Positions 1 through 7,778 of a stretch of 13,618 nucleotides of DNA are shown piece after piece (within the stretch, counting starts at the first letter, position 1; each line of letters opens with the position of its first letter). Both the position numbers and the translations under genes were made by a program. This DNA comes from Euperipatoides rowelli (Eukaryota > Onychophora > Udeonychophora > Euonychophora > Peripatopsidae). Location: the NCBI GenBank assembly GCA_003024985.2, contig PXIH01S0005622.1. One strand, 5' to 3'. A model generated the notes under the pieces. It was not told where the DNA came from. It searched no databases and worked only from the letters and a program-made list of their open reading frames with translations.

Positions 1-16
1 ACGGACGGACGGACAG
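1..16. repeat. ACGG tetranucleotide microsatellite (cut by window edge)
   Basis: The window opens with about four copies of ACGG, the last imperfect (ACGGACGGACGGACAG). The array is probably longer to the left, outside the window. It is a simple repeat with no evident function. Confidence 0.75.
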
Positions 17-2363
17 TTGAGTTTTATATATATTAAGATAATAACCTATTTTTCACCATTATGACATAATTTGTCATTATCTCCAATTTTAGAACATTTG
101 ATGATCATTTTTCAGACGGAATGCGTTGTATTGTTTTATTTATTTAACCAAAAAGAATGTTCCAAGACCAAACACATGATTCTGTAACCTTTTAAGATTT
201 AACACAAAATCAAAATTTTAAAAGGGATGATTTCAATAGCATTATCATCCTGTTCAGGTAGTAAGAATCTCCTAGTGGGACCCATCTCCCCTTCCTTAAA
301 AAAAAAAAAAATAATATTCTAAATCTGTAGTGGATAAATTGACAATTTGCTTTGGGTGTAGAATTTGTAGTTTTCCAAACTTTTCTTTTTCCATTATAAC
401 TTCTAAATGCCTTCTCTTTTTCTCATATTGGCACTATGCAGGAATATTTGGTGCCCAGCAGGAAAGCCAGAAATAAGAAAATAATTTTATCCAGCAATAT
501 AGACATGAATAAAATATTTTAACCATGGTTATATTTAATAGGAAAGGAAGATAATTCCTCTATAAATGTTCATTACAATTTTTTATATATATGCAAATAA
601 TATTTACAAGTTTTTCAATAACAGAAAAACAAAATCGTATAATTTTTAATTTTAACATCCAAATTTTCTTCTATGATAAATTACATTAAATAACCAGAAA
701 GCTGAAATTATCCATATTTTGATAATACATGAATGCCTATATTTTTCATTTCAGCATTTTGCAATGGTAGTTCTTTTTTAAAAAAACTTATCTTCCCTCC
801 TCATTACAAAATTTGCATATTGTCCCTGATTTTGAATTTAATTGAATTCATTTCTATATTATCAATAATTTTATAAAAATTACTTCACTTTAGCCATATT
901 TTGATGTTCACTTACTGCTAAGAACTGGGCCTATTTAAAATGGGTATTAGTCATTGGTATTTCAAAATAATGATGAAATATTAAAGAACAATAATAAAAA
1001 GAAAGTTAAATAATGTAATTAGCAATCTCTTATAGAACAATCTGGAAATCTAACTTCCTGTTTAAGTCTATCAGAATAAGTATGGTTTGAATGTTTATGT
1101 ACTACATTAAATTGTTCTTCCCTTAAAAATAAATGACAATTAACCACTTGCATAACCAAATAAGTAGATTGATATAATAGCCTAATAGTGTAATGAAGTA
1201 GTTCTATGCATTTTTTATGTGACATTTTCTGAAAATTTTCACCCAAAAGTCATGGAAATTACAAACATTTCTGTAAAAACCTGAAGTAGGTATTCAAACA
1301 TTTCTAGAAATAGCTAAAGATTATTTTGGACCAAAGTATCTTTATGAAGTAAATTTATTGTGACTGGTTTTTATAAATCTGACAAAGTCATCTATTATTT
1401 TTGTCATGATTAATTTTCACATTACTATAAACGGCATGCTATCTTCATATATAAGCACTCCTATAATATATTAGTAAAGGTCTTTTGCAAGCACAATAGT
1501 TTTTCATTGAACATCAATTGCACACAATCATATGCATGTCATTTTGAAAATATTTCACAGCTTTTAAGAACATGGAAATCCTATTCTATTGACAAATTTG
1601 AAACATTGCATACTTATCATTACCTTTAGTTGGGCATAATAGTGAAGCATCTACTTTGGAAGTCCTGGGAAGTTTGGACAGAGTTGAAACTTTTATCTAA
1701 AATGCCATTGACTTTTGCACTAACATATTAGCTTTCTCTGGTATGTTTAAGTTTGTAATAGTCATTGTTGCCACATATTTTATTTATTCATCCAATTTTA
1801 GATGTTTTTCTACCATGCCATAACCACATCTATTAAATTCTTTTTGACCCATTTTCATTAGTCATTGGCCCAGTTTACAAGTCATTTGGCAGATTCTAAA
1901 TAACACAAAATCATAGTACATTGTTTATAGAAGAGAAATAAATCTCTTGAATACTTTCACATTAAACAATTTCATTATTATGTCATTGATGTTAAGATTA
2001 TTATTCATAAGCAATGTTCTCAGTAGGACTTTTAGAATATATAGTGTGTAATGGTTTTTAAGAGGCAGGACTTATTGAGATAAAATTGGTATATAGGACT
2101 CTAATTTATCATCTGTAATAAGTATTTAGGTAAAGTGAAAATTGTTAAGCTTAGATATGGGATTCTAATTGATATTGATTGTATTTGAAGAAGCTGAGTT
2201 AGATTATGCTTTTGTTATGTTATCTAATGTAGATATTCTCTACATTTAATGTTTTATTTGATCAAGTTAACCTTTTGGCTTACCTCCCAATTCTAACAAA
2301 GCTCTATAATTCTTCACCTATGTTTTACTCTTTTATCATTTGTGTATATTGAAAGACAGTTAT
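17..2363. other. A+T-rich non-coding stretch, no recognisable gene
   Basis: This 2.3-kb stretch holds stop codons in all frames, short A and T runs (A run near 298-311) and no conserved protein motif, tRNA, or repeat seen elsewhere in the window. The longest open frame (1019-1246, minus strand) encodes a composition-driven peptide without recognisable domains. It could be intergenic or intronic. Nothing in it supports a functional call. Confidence 0.6.
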
Positions 2364-2730
2364 GTGTTAGACCAAGGGGTCAGGAACCTTTTCACTAAGA
2401 AGCACCCAAATGGTTTGCTTATGACAAAGGGCACCCTGAAAGGCTGGCTTATAACAAAGTGCACCTTATCTTAATTTTGTTAGATGGGGAGTTGTGAGCT
2501 TAAGATATATCCAATACATATTTATTATAAGTAAATTTATTAATGCAAAATTCTACATACAAACTTAATATTAAAAAATATATAACATTAATGTGACAAT
2601 TGGAATTGCATCAGGCAGCACCACCTGGCTATGTAAATTATAAATTGTCTTACAAAGTTAGTAGTGGGCATTTTAAAAATGCTTTGTGAGTGCTTTGGTA
2701 CTCATGGGCACCACATTATTCTGTGCTAGA
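2364..2730 (+). mobile_element. Degenerate hAT-like non-autonomous DNA transposon (candidate)
   Basis: The left end reads CAAGGGGTCAGGAACCTTTT, which resembles the CAGGGGTC-type termini and following AACCTTTT of hAT (Charlie-like) elements. The right part holds GGGCACCACATTATTCT, close in style to hAT right ends but badly decayed. Flanking words GTGTTAGA (2364-2371) and GTGCTAGA (2723-2730) match at 7 of 8 positions, fitting an old 8-bp target duplication. The TIRs no longer pair well and no transposase is present. The hAT call rests on recall of terminal consensus, so it is tentative. Confidence 0.4.
2412..2466 (+). repeat. Two-copy tandem repeat, about 31-bp period
   Basis: GGTTTGCTTATGACAAAGGG followed by CACC is repeated about 31 bp later as GGCTGGCTTATAACAAAGTG plus CACC. 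It lies inside the hAT-like repeat and looks like a short internal duplication of that element. Confidence 0.6.
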
Positions 2731-3657
2731 TGATAGTTGTCTAACTGAAGCCCCTTCCAAGAATGAATATACCTCCTGCTTCCCTACTATTTATTGTAAA
2801 TATTGAAAGGAGGGCAGTGAGCATGAGTTAGTTAAGTGCAGATTGTGAAGAAGAGCCCCCCCCCCCTTTCCTTATCTGTTACAAGTTTACATAGTTTTTG
2901 AAGATTGAACAAATTCCTAGAGAAAATCCATCATTATATTCAGAGATGACAATAGACTACCGGATTCACCTCAAAAATTTTGCTTGTAAATTTAAGTAAA
3001 CCAAAGTTTATTTATGGTAAGAGTACATGCTATTATCAGTATTATTACTGTCTTTAGTTGAGAATAATTAAAAAGAAAAGGTGGATTAAGCTTCACAATT
3101 CACTAAACTGGATAGTTAATTTAATTACCTTAGAATATCAAGTGTATCTCTATCTACCAATATGGTTATAGAATTATATATTTTAACCATTTTCAAAGAA
3201 ACTCAAAGCATCTTCTGTGATTCTATATATTATGTTTCAACAGACTTTAATGATCACAAATAATTTTACATTTTATAACCAAGGTTAATATCAAAATATC
3301 ATCTTAAATGTCAATACCTGTTAATATGTTATTAGTTTAATTTATTCAAATATGCATAACTTTAGTTAAATGTTTTGCATATTAAATAATTATCAAGCAT
3401 GCAATGAAATATTTTTAATTATTTACCTTCACATTTATTGACATATTCTAACCTTATCATTATGAATAAAAATTATCTTCAAATAGTATATTATTTTTAG
3501 TTTATAACAACATAATTTCTAGGGTTTGGATAGTTTTAATATTTCTCTTTTTAAAATACATATTTAGTTTTAGGTTTATTTTAACATATTTATAATAATT
3601 GATTGACTTAAATGCTATTCTTTAGACTTAAAATTATGTATTAATACTTGTTACACA
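2731..3657. other. A+T-rich non-coding stretch with a C11 run
   Basis: No gene, RNA or repeat family is recognised. The one compositional oddity is a run of 11 C at 2856-2866 in otherwise A+T-rich DNA. Reading frames are short in all six frames. Confidence 0.55.
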
Positions 3658-3665
3658 AACATCAA

Positions 3666-3696
3666 GGTAAGATTCCATTATCTGCCCACCAATATT
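3666..3696 (+). repeat. Left terminal inverted repeat of the 3.7-kb transposon
   Basis: This 31-bp end pairs with 5082-5112 at 29 of 31 positions. It is directly preceded by the target duplication AACATCAA and followed by a short (TTA)n tract. Confidence 0.88.
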
Positions 3697-3718
3697 ATTA
3701 TTATTACTAGTTTTAAAG

Positions 3719-4030
3719 CCCATCAAAAATTATGGATTCAGTGACATCTATGGACAGAAATAGAGCAAAAACATCTTTAGGTGTCATCGGCTCGCCGAAG
3801 ATGGCCAAGCACAATGACAGACATCATGACCAAAGTGACTAAAGTTGCCTTTTATTAGCCCGTCAAAAATGACGGACATTAATTTCTTCCTTCTTAGCTT
3901 GCTATAACAGCGACATTAAAAGCCCATCAAAAATGATGGATACAGAGACATCTATGGACAGAAAATAGAGCGAAAACAGAGCAGCGTGACATACATCATG
4001 ACCAAAGTGATCAAACTTGCCTTTTATTAT
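3719..4030 (+). repeat. Internal tandem core, about 204-bp period, 1.5 copies
   Basis: The order is long block (3719-3858), short block (3859-3922), long block again (3923-about 4030). The two long blocks share words such as ACATCTATGGACAGAAA, CATCATGACCAAAGTGA and TTGCCTTTTATTA. The second copy lacks about 40 bp present in the first (the segment with TCGGCTCGCCGAAGATGG). The start-to-start distance of the long blocks is 204 bp. Each block begins with a 17-bp palindrome of the form CCCRTCAAAAATGAYGG. An inverted copy of short plus long block lies at about 7500-7693, so this is a dispersed, tandem-prone repeat carried by the transposon. Confidence 0.85.
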
Positions 4031-4497
4031 AGTTAGATTATTTCACTCTTGTTTTTTTTTTCATTCTTAGTTTATTAATAGCGTTAAATATGTGTTAAAC
4101 ATATCATATATTTAAATAATTTTAATAAATAATTTAGTTATTAATATGCGGATTATATTTTCATTATATTGTCAATTCATTTTTATTATCGTAAAGGCTC
4201 AAAAAGTCCCGGTACAGCTTCCTTCAAATTTATTTGAGGTGTATGAATTATCAAAATCTAAACCTGATACTATTTTTTTTTCTTCAAAATGTCAATATTT
4301 TGCTCAAAAATAAACAATGTTTTGTAGGCTACTTTGGGTCATAATAAGATTTTGAGTGTTACTGAAGGCCGTGAAGGATTGCGTTGCAGCAAGCAAAGTT
4401 GCCGTGAAGATATCCATATGTATATTATTTTAATATTTGTATTTCACATTTTGATTATCATAGGGTTGGATCACTAATGTATTTCACATGTAGTAAG

Positions 4498-4530
4498 AGT
4501 TAGGGTTCAGGGTAGGGGTAAAGGTTAGGA
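4498..4530 (+). repeat. Degenerate telomere-like G-rich stretch
   Basis: The stretch contains GTTAGGGTTCAGGGTAGGGG followed by TAAAGGTTAGG, close to permuted TTAGGG units with errors. It lies inside the TIR transposon and is too short and irregular to be a true interstitial telomere array. Slippage or a G-rich internal motif of the transposon would explain it. Confidence 0.5.
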
Positions 4531-4900
4531 ATCTAATAAAAGAAAATGTGGTGATATTGAATAAAAAATGAAAAAAATTTAACTACGATTGAAACTATAT
4601 TTTAAAATCTCGCCGACAGGTTTGAGAAATTAAACAATTTCGGTCTTATTGTGTGACTTAGTTTTAGCCTTTATTAAACATTCTGAAAAATATTATTTGT
4701 GTATTATTACGGTTCATAAGTTTGAAATAATTCAAAATGAAAAATATTTGGTAGAATAAACTCTAAAAATATATAATTAATGCTATTAATAAGGCAAATT
4801 TTTATTTTTATTCATTTGCGAAAATCAAGGTCATAATATCACATCATTTATTTGATTGATAAATAAGTAGTTGATATGCTAATGGCTCAATTGTTTTCCG

Positions 4901-5069
4901 AGAAAGATCGATTTTCTGATAATTGTATCAGAAGGCTGAACTTTCCCGGTATCCCACCGCAAATTGGTGGAGGGATTTTAGATATGGTGAGCAAACTACA
5001 CCAGATCGTGTGCTAAAAGGCGATTTTCGCTTTTTAGCATGCGATTAAATGCTTATTCACCAGATCTAA
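4901..5069. repeat. Run of four hairpins just inside the right transposon end
   Basis: Four inverted repeats follow one another: 4901-4917 (AGAAAGATCGATTTTCT, nearly self-complementary), 4914-4933 (TTCTGAT / ATCAGAA), 4954-4970 (CCACC / GGTGG), and a 92-bp imperfect palindrome at 4978-5069. The last has outer arms TTAGATATGGTGA and TCACCAGATCTAA and an inner stem TGCTAAAAGGCGA / TCGCTTTTTAGCA with a TTT loop. The cluster ends 12 bp before the right TIR. Its role is unknown; transposase binding, DNA fold-back or an RNA structure are possibilities. Confidence 0.8.
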
Positions 5070-5081
5070 CATTTTTACGCA

Positions 5082-5112
5082 AATATTGGTGGGCAGATAA
5101 CGGAATCTGACC
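5082..5112 (-). repeat. Right terminal inverted repeat of the 3.7-kb transposon
   Basis: This is the inverted partner of 3666-3696, directly followed by the target duplication AACATCAA at 5113-5120. On the plus strand its core reads AATATTGGTGGGCAGATAAC. Confidence 0.88.
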
Positions 5113-5224
5113 AACATCAACTTAAGTCAGGTGATTAAATATTCATAAACTGTATAAAACGACATAAAAAAAAATATTTAGCTCATATTATTTCTTTAAA
5201 AAATAGGCATAGGGCCCACATATT

Positions 5225-5399
5225 TTTTTCAGGTCCCTGGGACTGTAAATCCAGCAGGGTGTTTTCATATTTTTGATAAGCTTTTTTTTTATGGGGTCTG
5301 TGGTTTGTGAAGATTTGATAAGCTTCTTTTTTTTTTGTTGCATGGACATTTTGTTACCTTTGATGGACCTGCGGGTCCCTTGTGTGTGAAAATTTGATA

Positions 5400-5430
<31 letters not shown>

Positions 5431-5600
5431 GGGGGGGGGGGGGGTGTATGAATGTTTTTTTAACCTGTATTGAGTCTAAGGCCCTTATTTAGGCTTACAG
5501 GATCCCTTACCCAGGCTTATGTGGATCCCTCTATGAACACCCCTGGGCATAACTATGTAGTTTCTTATGGAGTTTGTTCATACATGCCCCCTCCTGACCC
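5225..5600 (+). repeat. Unclassified interspersed repeat, copy A
   Basis: The stretch is much richer in G+C than its surroundings. It shares several words in order with copy B at 13232-13618: a GGGACT/GGACT...AAATCCAG opening, TTGATAAGCTTTTTTTT-type boxes, TGGACATTTTGTTACCTTTG, CTTGTGTGTGAA/CATTGTGTGTGAAGATT, and CATAACTATGTAGTTTCTT. In this copy the GATAAGC box occurs three times (about 5275, 5315, 5395), each followed by a T run, so it is internally repetitive. An open frame at 5470-5679 crosses it but is not conserved as protein in copy B, which has indels there. The repeat class is not recognised. Confidence 0.65.
5403..5444 (+). repeat. T28-G14 homopolymer junction
   Basis: A run of 28 T is followed directly by 14 G. 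It arises at a GATAAGC-T(n) box of repeat copy A. Run lengths may be affected by sequencing or assembly error. Confidence 0.9.
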
Positions 5601-6149
5601 TGGGACTATTATTATTTTTTTGTTTATGGATTTAACAGGATTGAAACCCATATCACCAGATTGGAATGGAATGGTTTAATACTGTAGCTCCTTCTTTGAA
5701 GATTGATGAGAAAAAGTAGTTGATAACAGAAGCATAGGGGTAATTTTGGTGAGTGAAAAAGCAACATTTGTGTACAATTTCATGATGATGTCATCTCTGG
5801 TTCTCTAAAAATCCACCAGGTGGTGAAAAGTCTATGTTGAGATGAATCTGAAATGATGAGAACAAAAGCAAATATAACGAAATATAGCCTCATGCTTAGA
5901 AATGAAATATTATCTTAGGAATAAATTTCATTATAATGTTATCTTTTGTTCACAATACATCCAGCAAAATGATGTGTAGTCCATATGGAGATTTGGTAAT
6001 GCGATAACTCAAAAATTATTAATCTAGAACTATGAGTGGTGACATCATACAAACATGCTTGGGATTACTTTAGAGATGAAAACTAAAAATCCTTGCAAAA
6101 TTTCATGATAATGATGATGGTGGCCTCTCTTGTAATCAAAAGAGTGGTT
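5601..6149. other. Non-coding stretch with two related TTTCATGATRATG words
   Basis: No gene is seen. CAATTTCATGATGATG (from 5775) and AAATTTCATGATAATGATG (from 6098) are each followed shortly by GG...CTCTC, suggesting an old internal duplication of about 320 bp spacing or two decayed copies of one repeat. Confidence 0.45.
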
Positions 6150-6174
6150 TATATATATATATATATATATATAT
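6150..6174. repeat. (AT)n microsatellite beside the gypsy 5' LTR
   Basis: About 12 AT units end exactly where the LTR begins (TGCAG...). The last ATAT could be one side of a 4-bp target duplication, since ATAT also follows the 3' LTR at 7201-7204. Because the site is an AT repeat, this match is weak evidence. Confidence 0.85.
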
Positions 6175-6413
6175 TGCAGTGTTAAAATAATAGTTTATCT
6201 ATTATACTTGAATTTTATTTAAGAAGCTTTTAATTATCTGTATGCGACTTTATTAGATATAGAAGGAGACACACGAGCTACATGCATAAAAAGTAAGATT
6301 GCAGTTAGAGATGCACCAGAGACTAAAATAGATTCACAATGCTAAAACATTAATAAATATTCACTGCTTTAACTTCAATTCTGTAGATGTTTAATTACAT
6401 TATTATCCCCTCA
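6175..6413 (+). repeat. 5' LTR of the gypsy remnant
   Basis: This direct repeat matches 6963-7200 along its whole length and carries an AATAAA signal at 6352-6357. Relative to the 3' LTR it has about 8 extra bases near 6255-6262 and lacks about 9 bases after CACAAT at about 6340. The start could be taken at TGTTAAAA (6180) instead, but homology between the two LTRs extends to TGCA. Confidence 0.87.
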
Positions 6414-6414
6414 G

Positions 6415-6929
6415 AAATTCATGACCCTGACTTGCAAAGTGATACTAATGAGTTTTTACTCCGGGTTTAAACTGGATGTAGGGCAGCAGTTTCCGAGTTG
6501 GTGTGTGGTACACCTATTCGACTGCCAGGACAATTCTTTTTGAGTTCAAGTTTAGAGATTTCACCCATGGACTTCGTGAAGAACTTGCTGCATAGTATGC
6601 AGCAGCTTCAGCCAGTGCCGATATCGAAGCACGGTACGAAAGCCGTCTTTGTACACCATGCATTGCAAGATAGTATTTGTAAGGCAAGGAGTAAAAGCAC
6701 CACTACAACCTCCCTGCAATGTACCATTTAAAGTGCTGGAAAGATAATCCAAGTTTTTAAGCTGGACATTAGAGGGGTGCAATGGGTAATCTCAATAGAT
6801 CACCTCAAACCAGCCTTTGTTTTGTCAGAAACACTGAACACTGCCCCAGGAGAAGCTCGTTTTAGTACAAGGACAAGAGCCGGAAGGAAAGTGCATTTTC
6901 CAGAGCATTTGGAGATCGCATGCATCTAA
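6415..6929 (+). pseudogene. Ty3/gypsy Pol integrase, C-terminal fragment, frame-broken
   Basis: In the parent element this is the end of the integrase that joins element DNA to the host chromosome. Similarity starts directly after the LTR with a helix of the catalytic domain (VILMSFYSGFKLD, about 6436-6477). It continues as SELVCGTPIRLPGQFF (6492-6539), the hallmark ELVYG..LRLPGEFF region of gypsy integrases. A spacer with SKHGTKAVFVH follows, then the GPY/F-like module (VPFKVLER, about 6721-6744) and ISIDHLKPAF, a VSIDRLKPA-type motif (about 6795-6824), before a stop at 6927-6929. The reading frame changes three times: between about 6477 and 6489, between about 6665 and 6678, and between about 6744 and 6759, where an in-frame stop also occurs. 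The N-terminal zinc finger and most of the DDE core are missing. It cannot encode a working protein. Confidence 0.87.
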
Positions 6930-6951
6930 AGGTCCGTGAGTTCCTCACTAG

Positions 6952-6960
6952 CAGGGGAGT
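6952..6960 (+). promoter_or_regulatory. Polypurine tract of the gypsy remnant
   Basis: CAGGGGAGT lies 2 bp before the 3' LTR start (TGCATTGTT, 6963). In gypsy elements the tract directly before the 3' LTR primes plus-strand DNA synthesis. Position and composition fit; it is no longer functional in this deleted copy. Confidence 0.6.
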
Positions 6961-6962
6961 TA

Positions 6963-7200
6963 TGCATTGTTATAACAATAGTTTATCTGTTATACTTGCA
7001 TTCTATTTAAGAAGCTTTTAATTATCTGTATGTGACTTTATAGGAGACACATGAGCTACATGCATAAAAAGTAAGATTACAGTTAGAGATGCGCCAGAGA
7101 CTGAAATGGATTCACAATATCAATGCTGCTAAAACATTAATAAATATTCACTGTTTTAACTTCAATTCTGTATGTGTTTAATTACATTATTATCCCCTCA
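6963..7200 (+). repeat. 3' LTR of the gypsy remnant
   Basis: This is the partner of 6175-6413, with AATAAA at 7139-7144 and the same CCCCTCA end. It is followed by ATAT at 7201-7204. Confidence 0.87.
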
Positions 7201-7222
7201 ATATACTTTATATGTATACATA

Positions 7223-7248
7223 TGGTAAACCATACAGTCATTGTCCAC
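7223..7248 (+). repeat. Left TIR of the putative long element
   Basis: This end pairs with 9951-9976 at 22 of 26 positions and shares the uninterrupted core CAGTCATTG. It ends in CCAC, the tail of the YATTGGCCAC motif found inside the element. Confidence 0.55.
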
Positions 7249-7428
7249 TTAAGGAAATGTCGACGTAATATTAAGAATTCCAATTCAACAAATCTCTAAT
7301 TAATTATTGACTTAGATATTTTTTAAATCTGTGGCCATCTCTGGTTTTAATGACAATTCAATTAAATCTGTTAATTTTTTTCCATTTAAAAGTTATAACC
7401 AAAATTGTGGAAAGAGAGCAAAAAGTTG

Positions 7429-7481
7429 TTATTGGCCACATTTTACAATTATTGGCCAGTTGTCATACATTTATTGGCCAC
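7429..7481 (+). repeat. TTATTGGCCAC motif cluster, left
   Basis: Three copies are seen: 7429-7439 (TTATTGGCCAC), 7449-7459 (TTATTGGCCAG) and 7471-7481 (TTATTGGCCAC), spaced 20 and 22 bp, about two helical turns. This spacing would suit binding of one protein to one DNA face. The motif also forms part of the TIR. Confidence 0.75.
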
Positions 7482-7499
7482 ATATTAAAAAGTAAATAT

Positions 7500-7693
7500 T
7501 TAACTATAATAAAGATCAAGTTTGGTAATGATGTCTGTCAGGCTGCTTGGCCATCTTCAGTGAGCCGATGATGCCCGAAGATGTTTTTGCTGTATTTTCT
7601 GTCCATAGATGTTGCTGGATCCGTCATTTTTGACGGGATTTTAAGTATAGCAAGCTAAGAAGGAAGACATTAATGTCAGTCATTTTTGATGGG
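7500..7693 (-). repeat. Inverted copy of the tandem core of the 3.7-kb transposon
   Basis: Read on the minus strand, this stretch gives short block then long block of the core at 3859-4030, including CTTCCTTCTTAGCTTGCTAT, ACATCTATGGACAGAAAATA, GAAGATGGCCAAGCA and TTATTATAGTTA. It keeps the roughly 40-bp piece that the second long block at 3923 has lost, so it resembles the first long block there. The palindrome CCGTCATTTTTGACGGG is intact at 7621-7637. The TIRs of the 3.7-kb element are not found next to it. Confidence 0.85.
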
Positions 7694-7705
7694 TTTTTAA
7701 ACTAG

Positions 7706-7778
7706 TTACATAATAAAACCACAATAAACTTATTATTATAACTTGTTATAATAAGTTTATTGTTGTTTTTTTATGTAA
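7706..7778. repeat. Long near-perfect hairpin
   Basis: The arms 7706-7742 and 7745-7778 are inverted copies of each other with a 2-bp loop, apart from a 3-bp indel and a few mismatches. The centre is ATTATAACTTGTTATAAT. It directly abuts the inverted core repeat (ACTAGTTACA...), so it may be the end of the element that carried that repeat. Confidence 0.85.

Larger units (their letters stand above)
3658..5120. mobile_element. Complete non-autonomous TIR DNA transposon with 8-bp target duplication
   Basis: The element body is 3666-5112 (1,447 bp). Its two ends are inverted repeats of 31 bp. The left starts GGTAAGATTCC (3666) and the right, read on the minus strand, starts GGTCAGATTCC (5112 downward). 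They differ at only two positions and share CTGCCCACCAATATT. The identical octamer AACATCAA flanks both ends (3658-3665 and 5113-5120), an exact 8-bp target-site duplication. There is no transposase-length reading frame, so it depends on a helper. An 8-bp duplication occurs in hAT, P and Merlin superfamilies; the GG-start termini do not look like typical hAT (CAG) ends, which makes Merlin or P-like better guesses. The superfamily remains an inference; the structure itself is directly seen. Confidence 0.88.
6175..7200 (+). mobile_element. Internally deleted Ty3/gypsy LTR retrotransposon remnant
   Basis: Two direct repeats of about 239 bp (6175-6413 and 6963-7200) flank 549 bp that encode the broken end of a gypsy-type integrase. 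Both repeats start TGCA[G/T]TGTTA and end CCCCTCA, matching the TG...CA rule of LTRs. A purine tract (AGGGGAG, 6953-6959) lies just before the 3' LTR. No primer-binding site, gag, protease, reverse transcriptase or RNase H sequence remains. The element is dead and old: the LTRs differ by roughly 16 substitutions plus two indels. Confidence 0.88.

Noticed and set aside
1019-1246. 75-codon open frame, minus strand
   Set aside because: It has no domain or signal and a peptide composition expected from A+T-rich DNA, with no supporting conservation in the window.
4498-4530. Interstitial telomere or chromosome-fusion site
   Set aside because: Only a few irregular units are present and they lie within a transposon with intact ends.
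5470-5679. 69-codon open frame, plus strand
   Set aside because: It lies across repeat copy A and its tail. The matching part of copy B has indels that do not keep a frame, so it is not selected as protein.
6561-6782. 73-codon open frame, minus strand
   Set aside because: It is antisense to the clear integrase fragment on the plus strand and has no homology of its own.
6175-7200. Simple tandem segmental duplication instead of LTRs
   Set aside because: TG...CA ends, a purine tract before the second repeat and gypsy integrase sequence between the repeats make LTRs the better explanation.
7350-7571. 73-codon open frame, plus strand
   Set aside because: It runs across the motif cluster and into the inverted core repeat; the peptide shows no domain.
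3719-7693. CRISPR-like array suggested by recurring short palindromes
   Set aside because: The palindromes head larger repeated blocks rather than separating unique spacers, and the DNA is eukaryotic.
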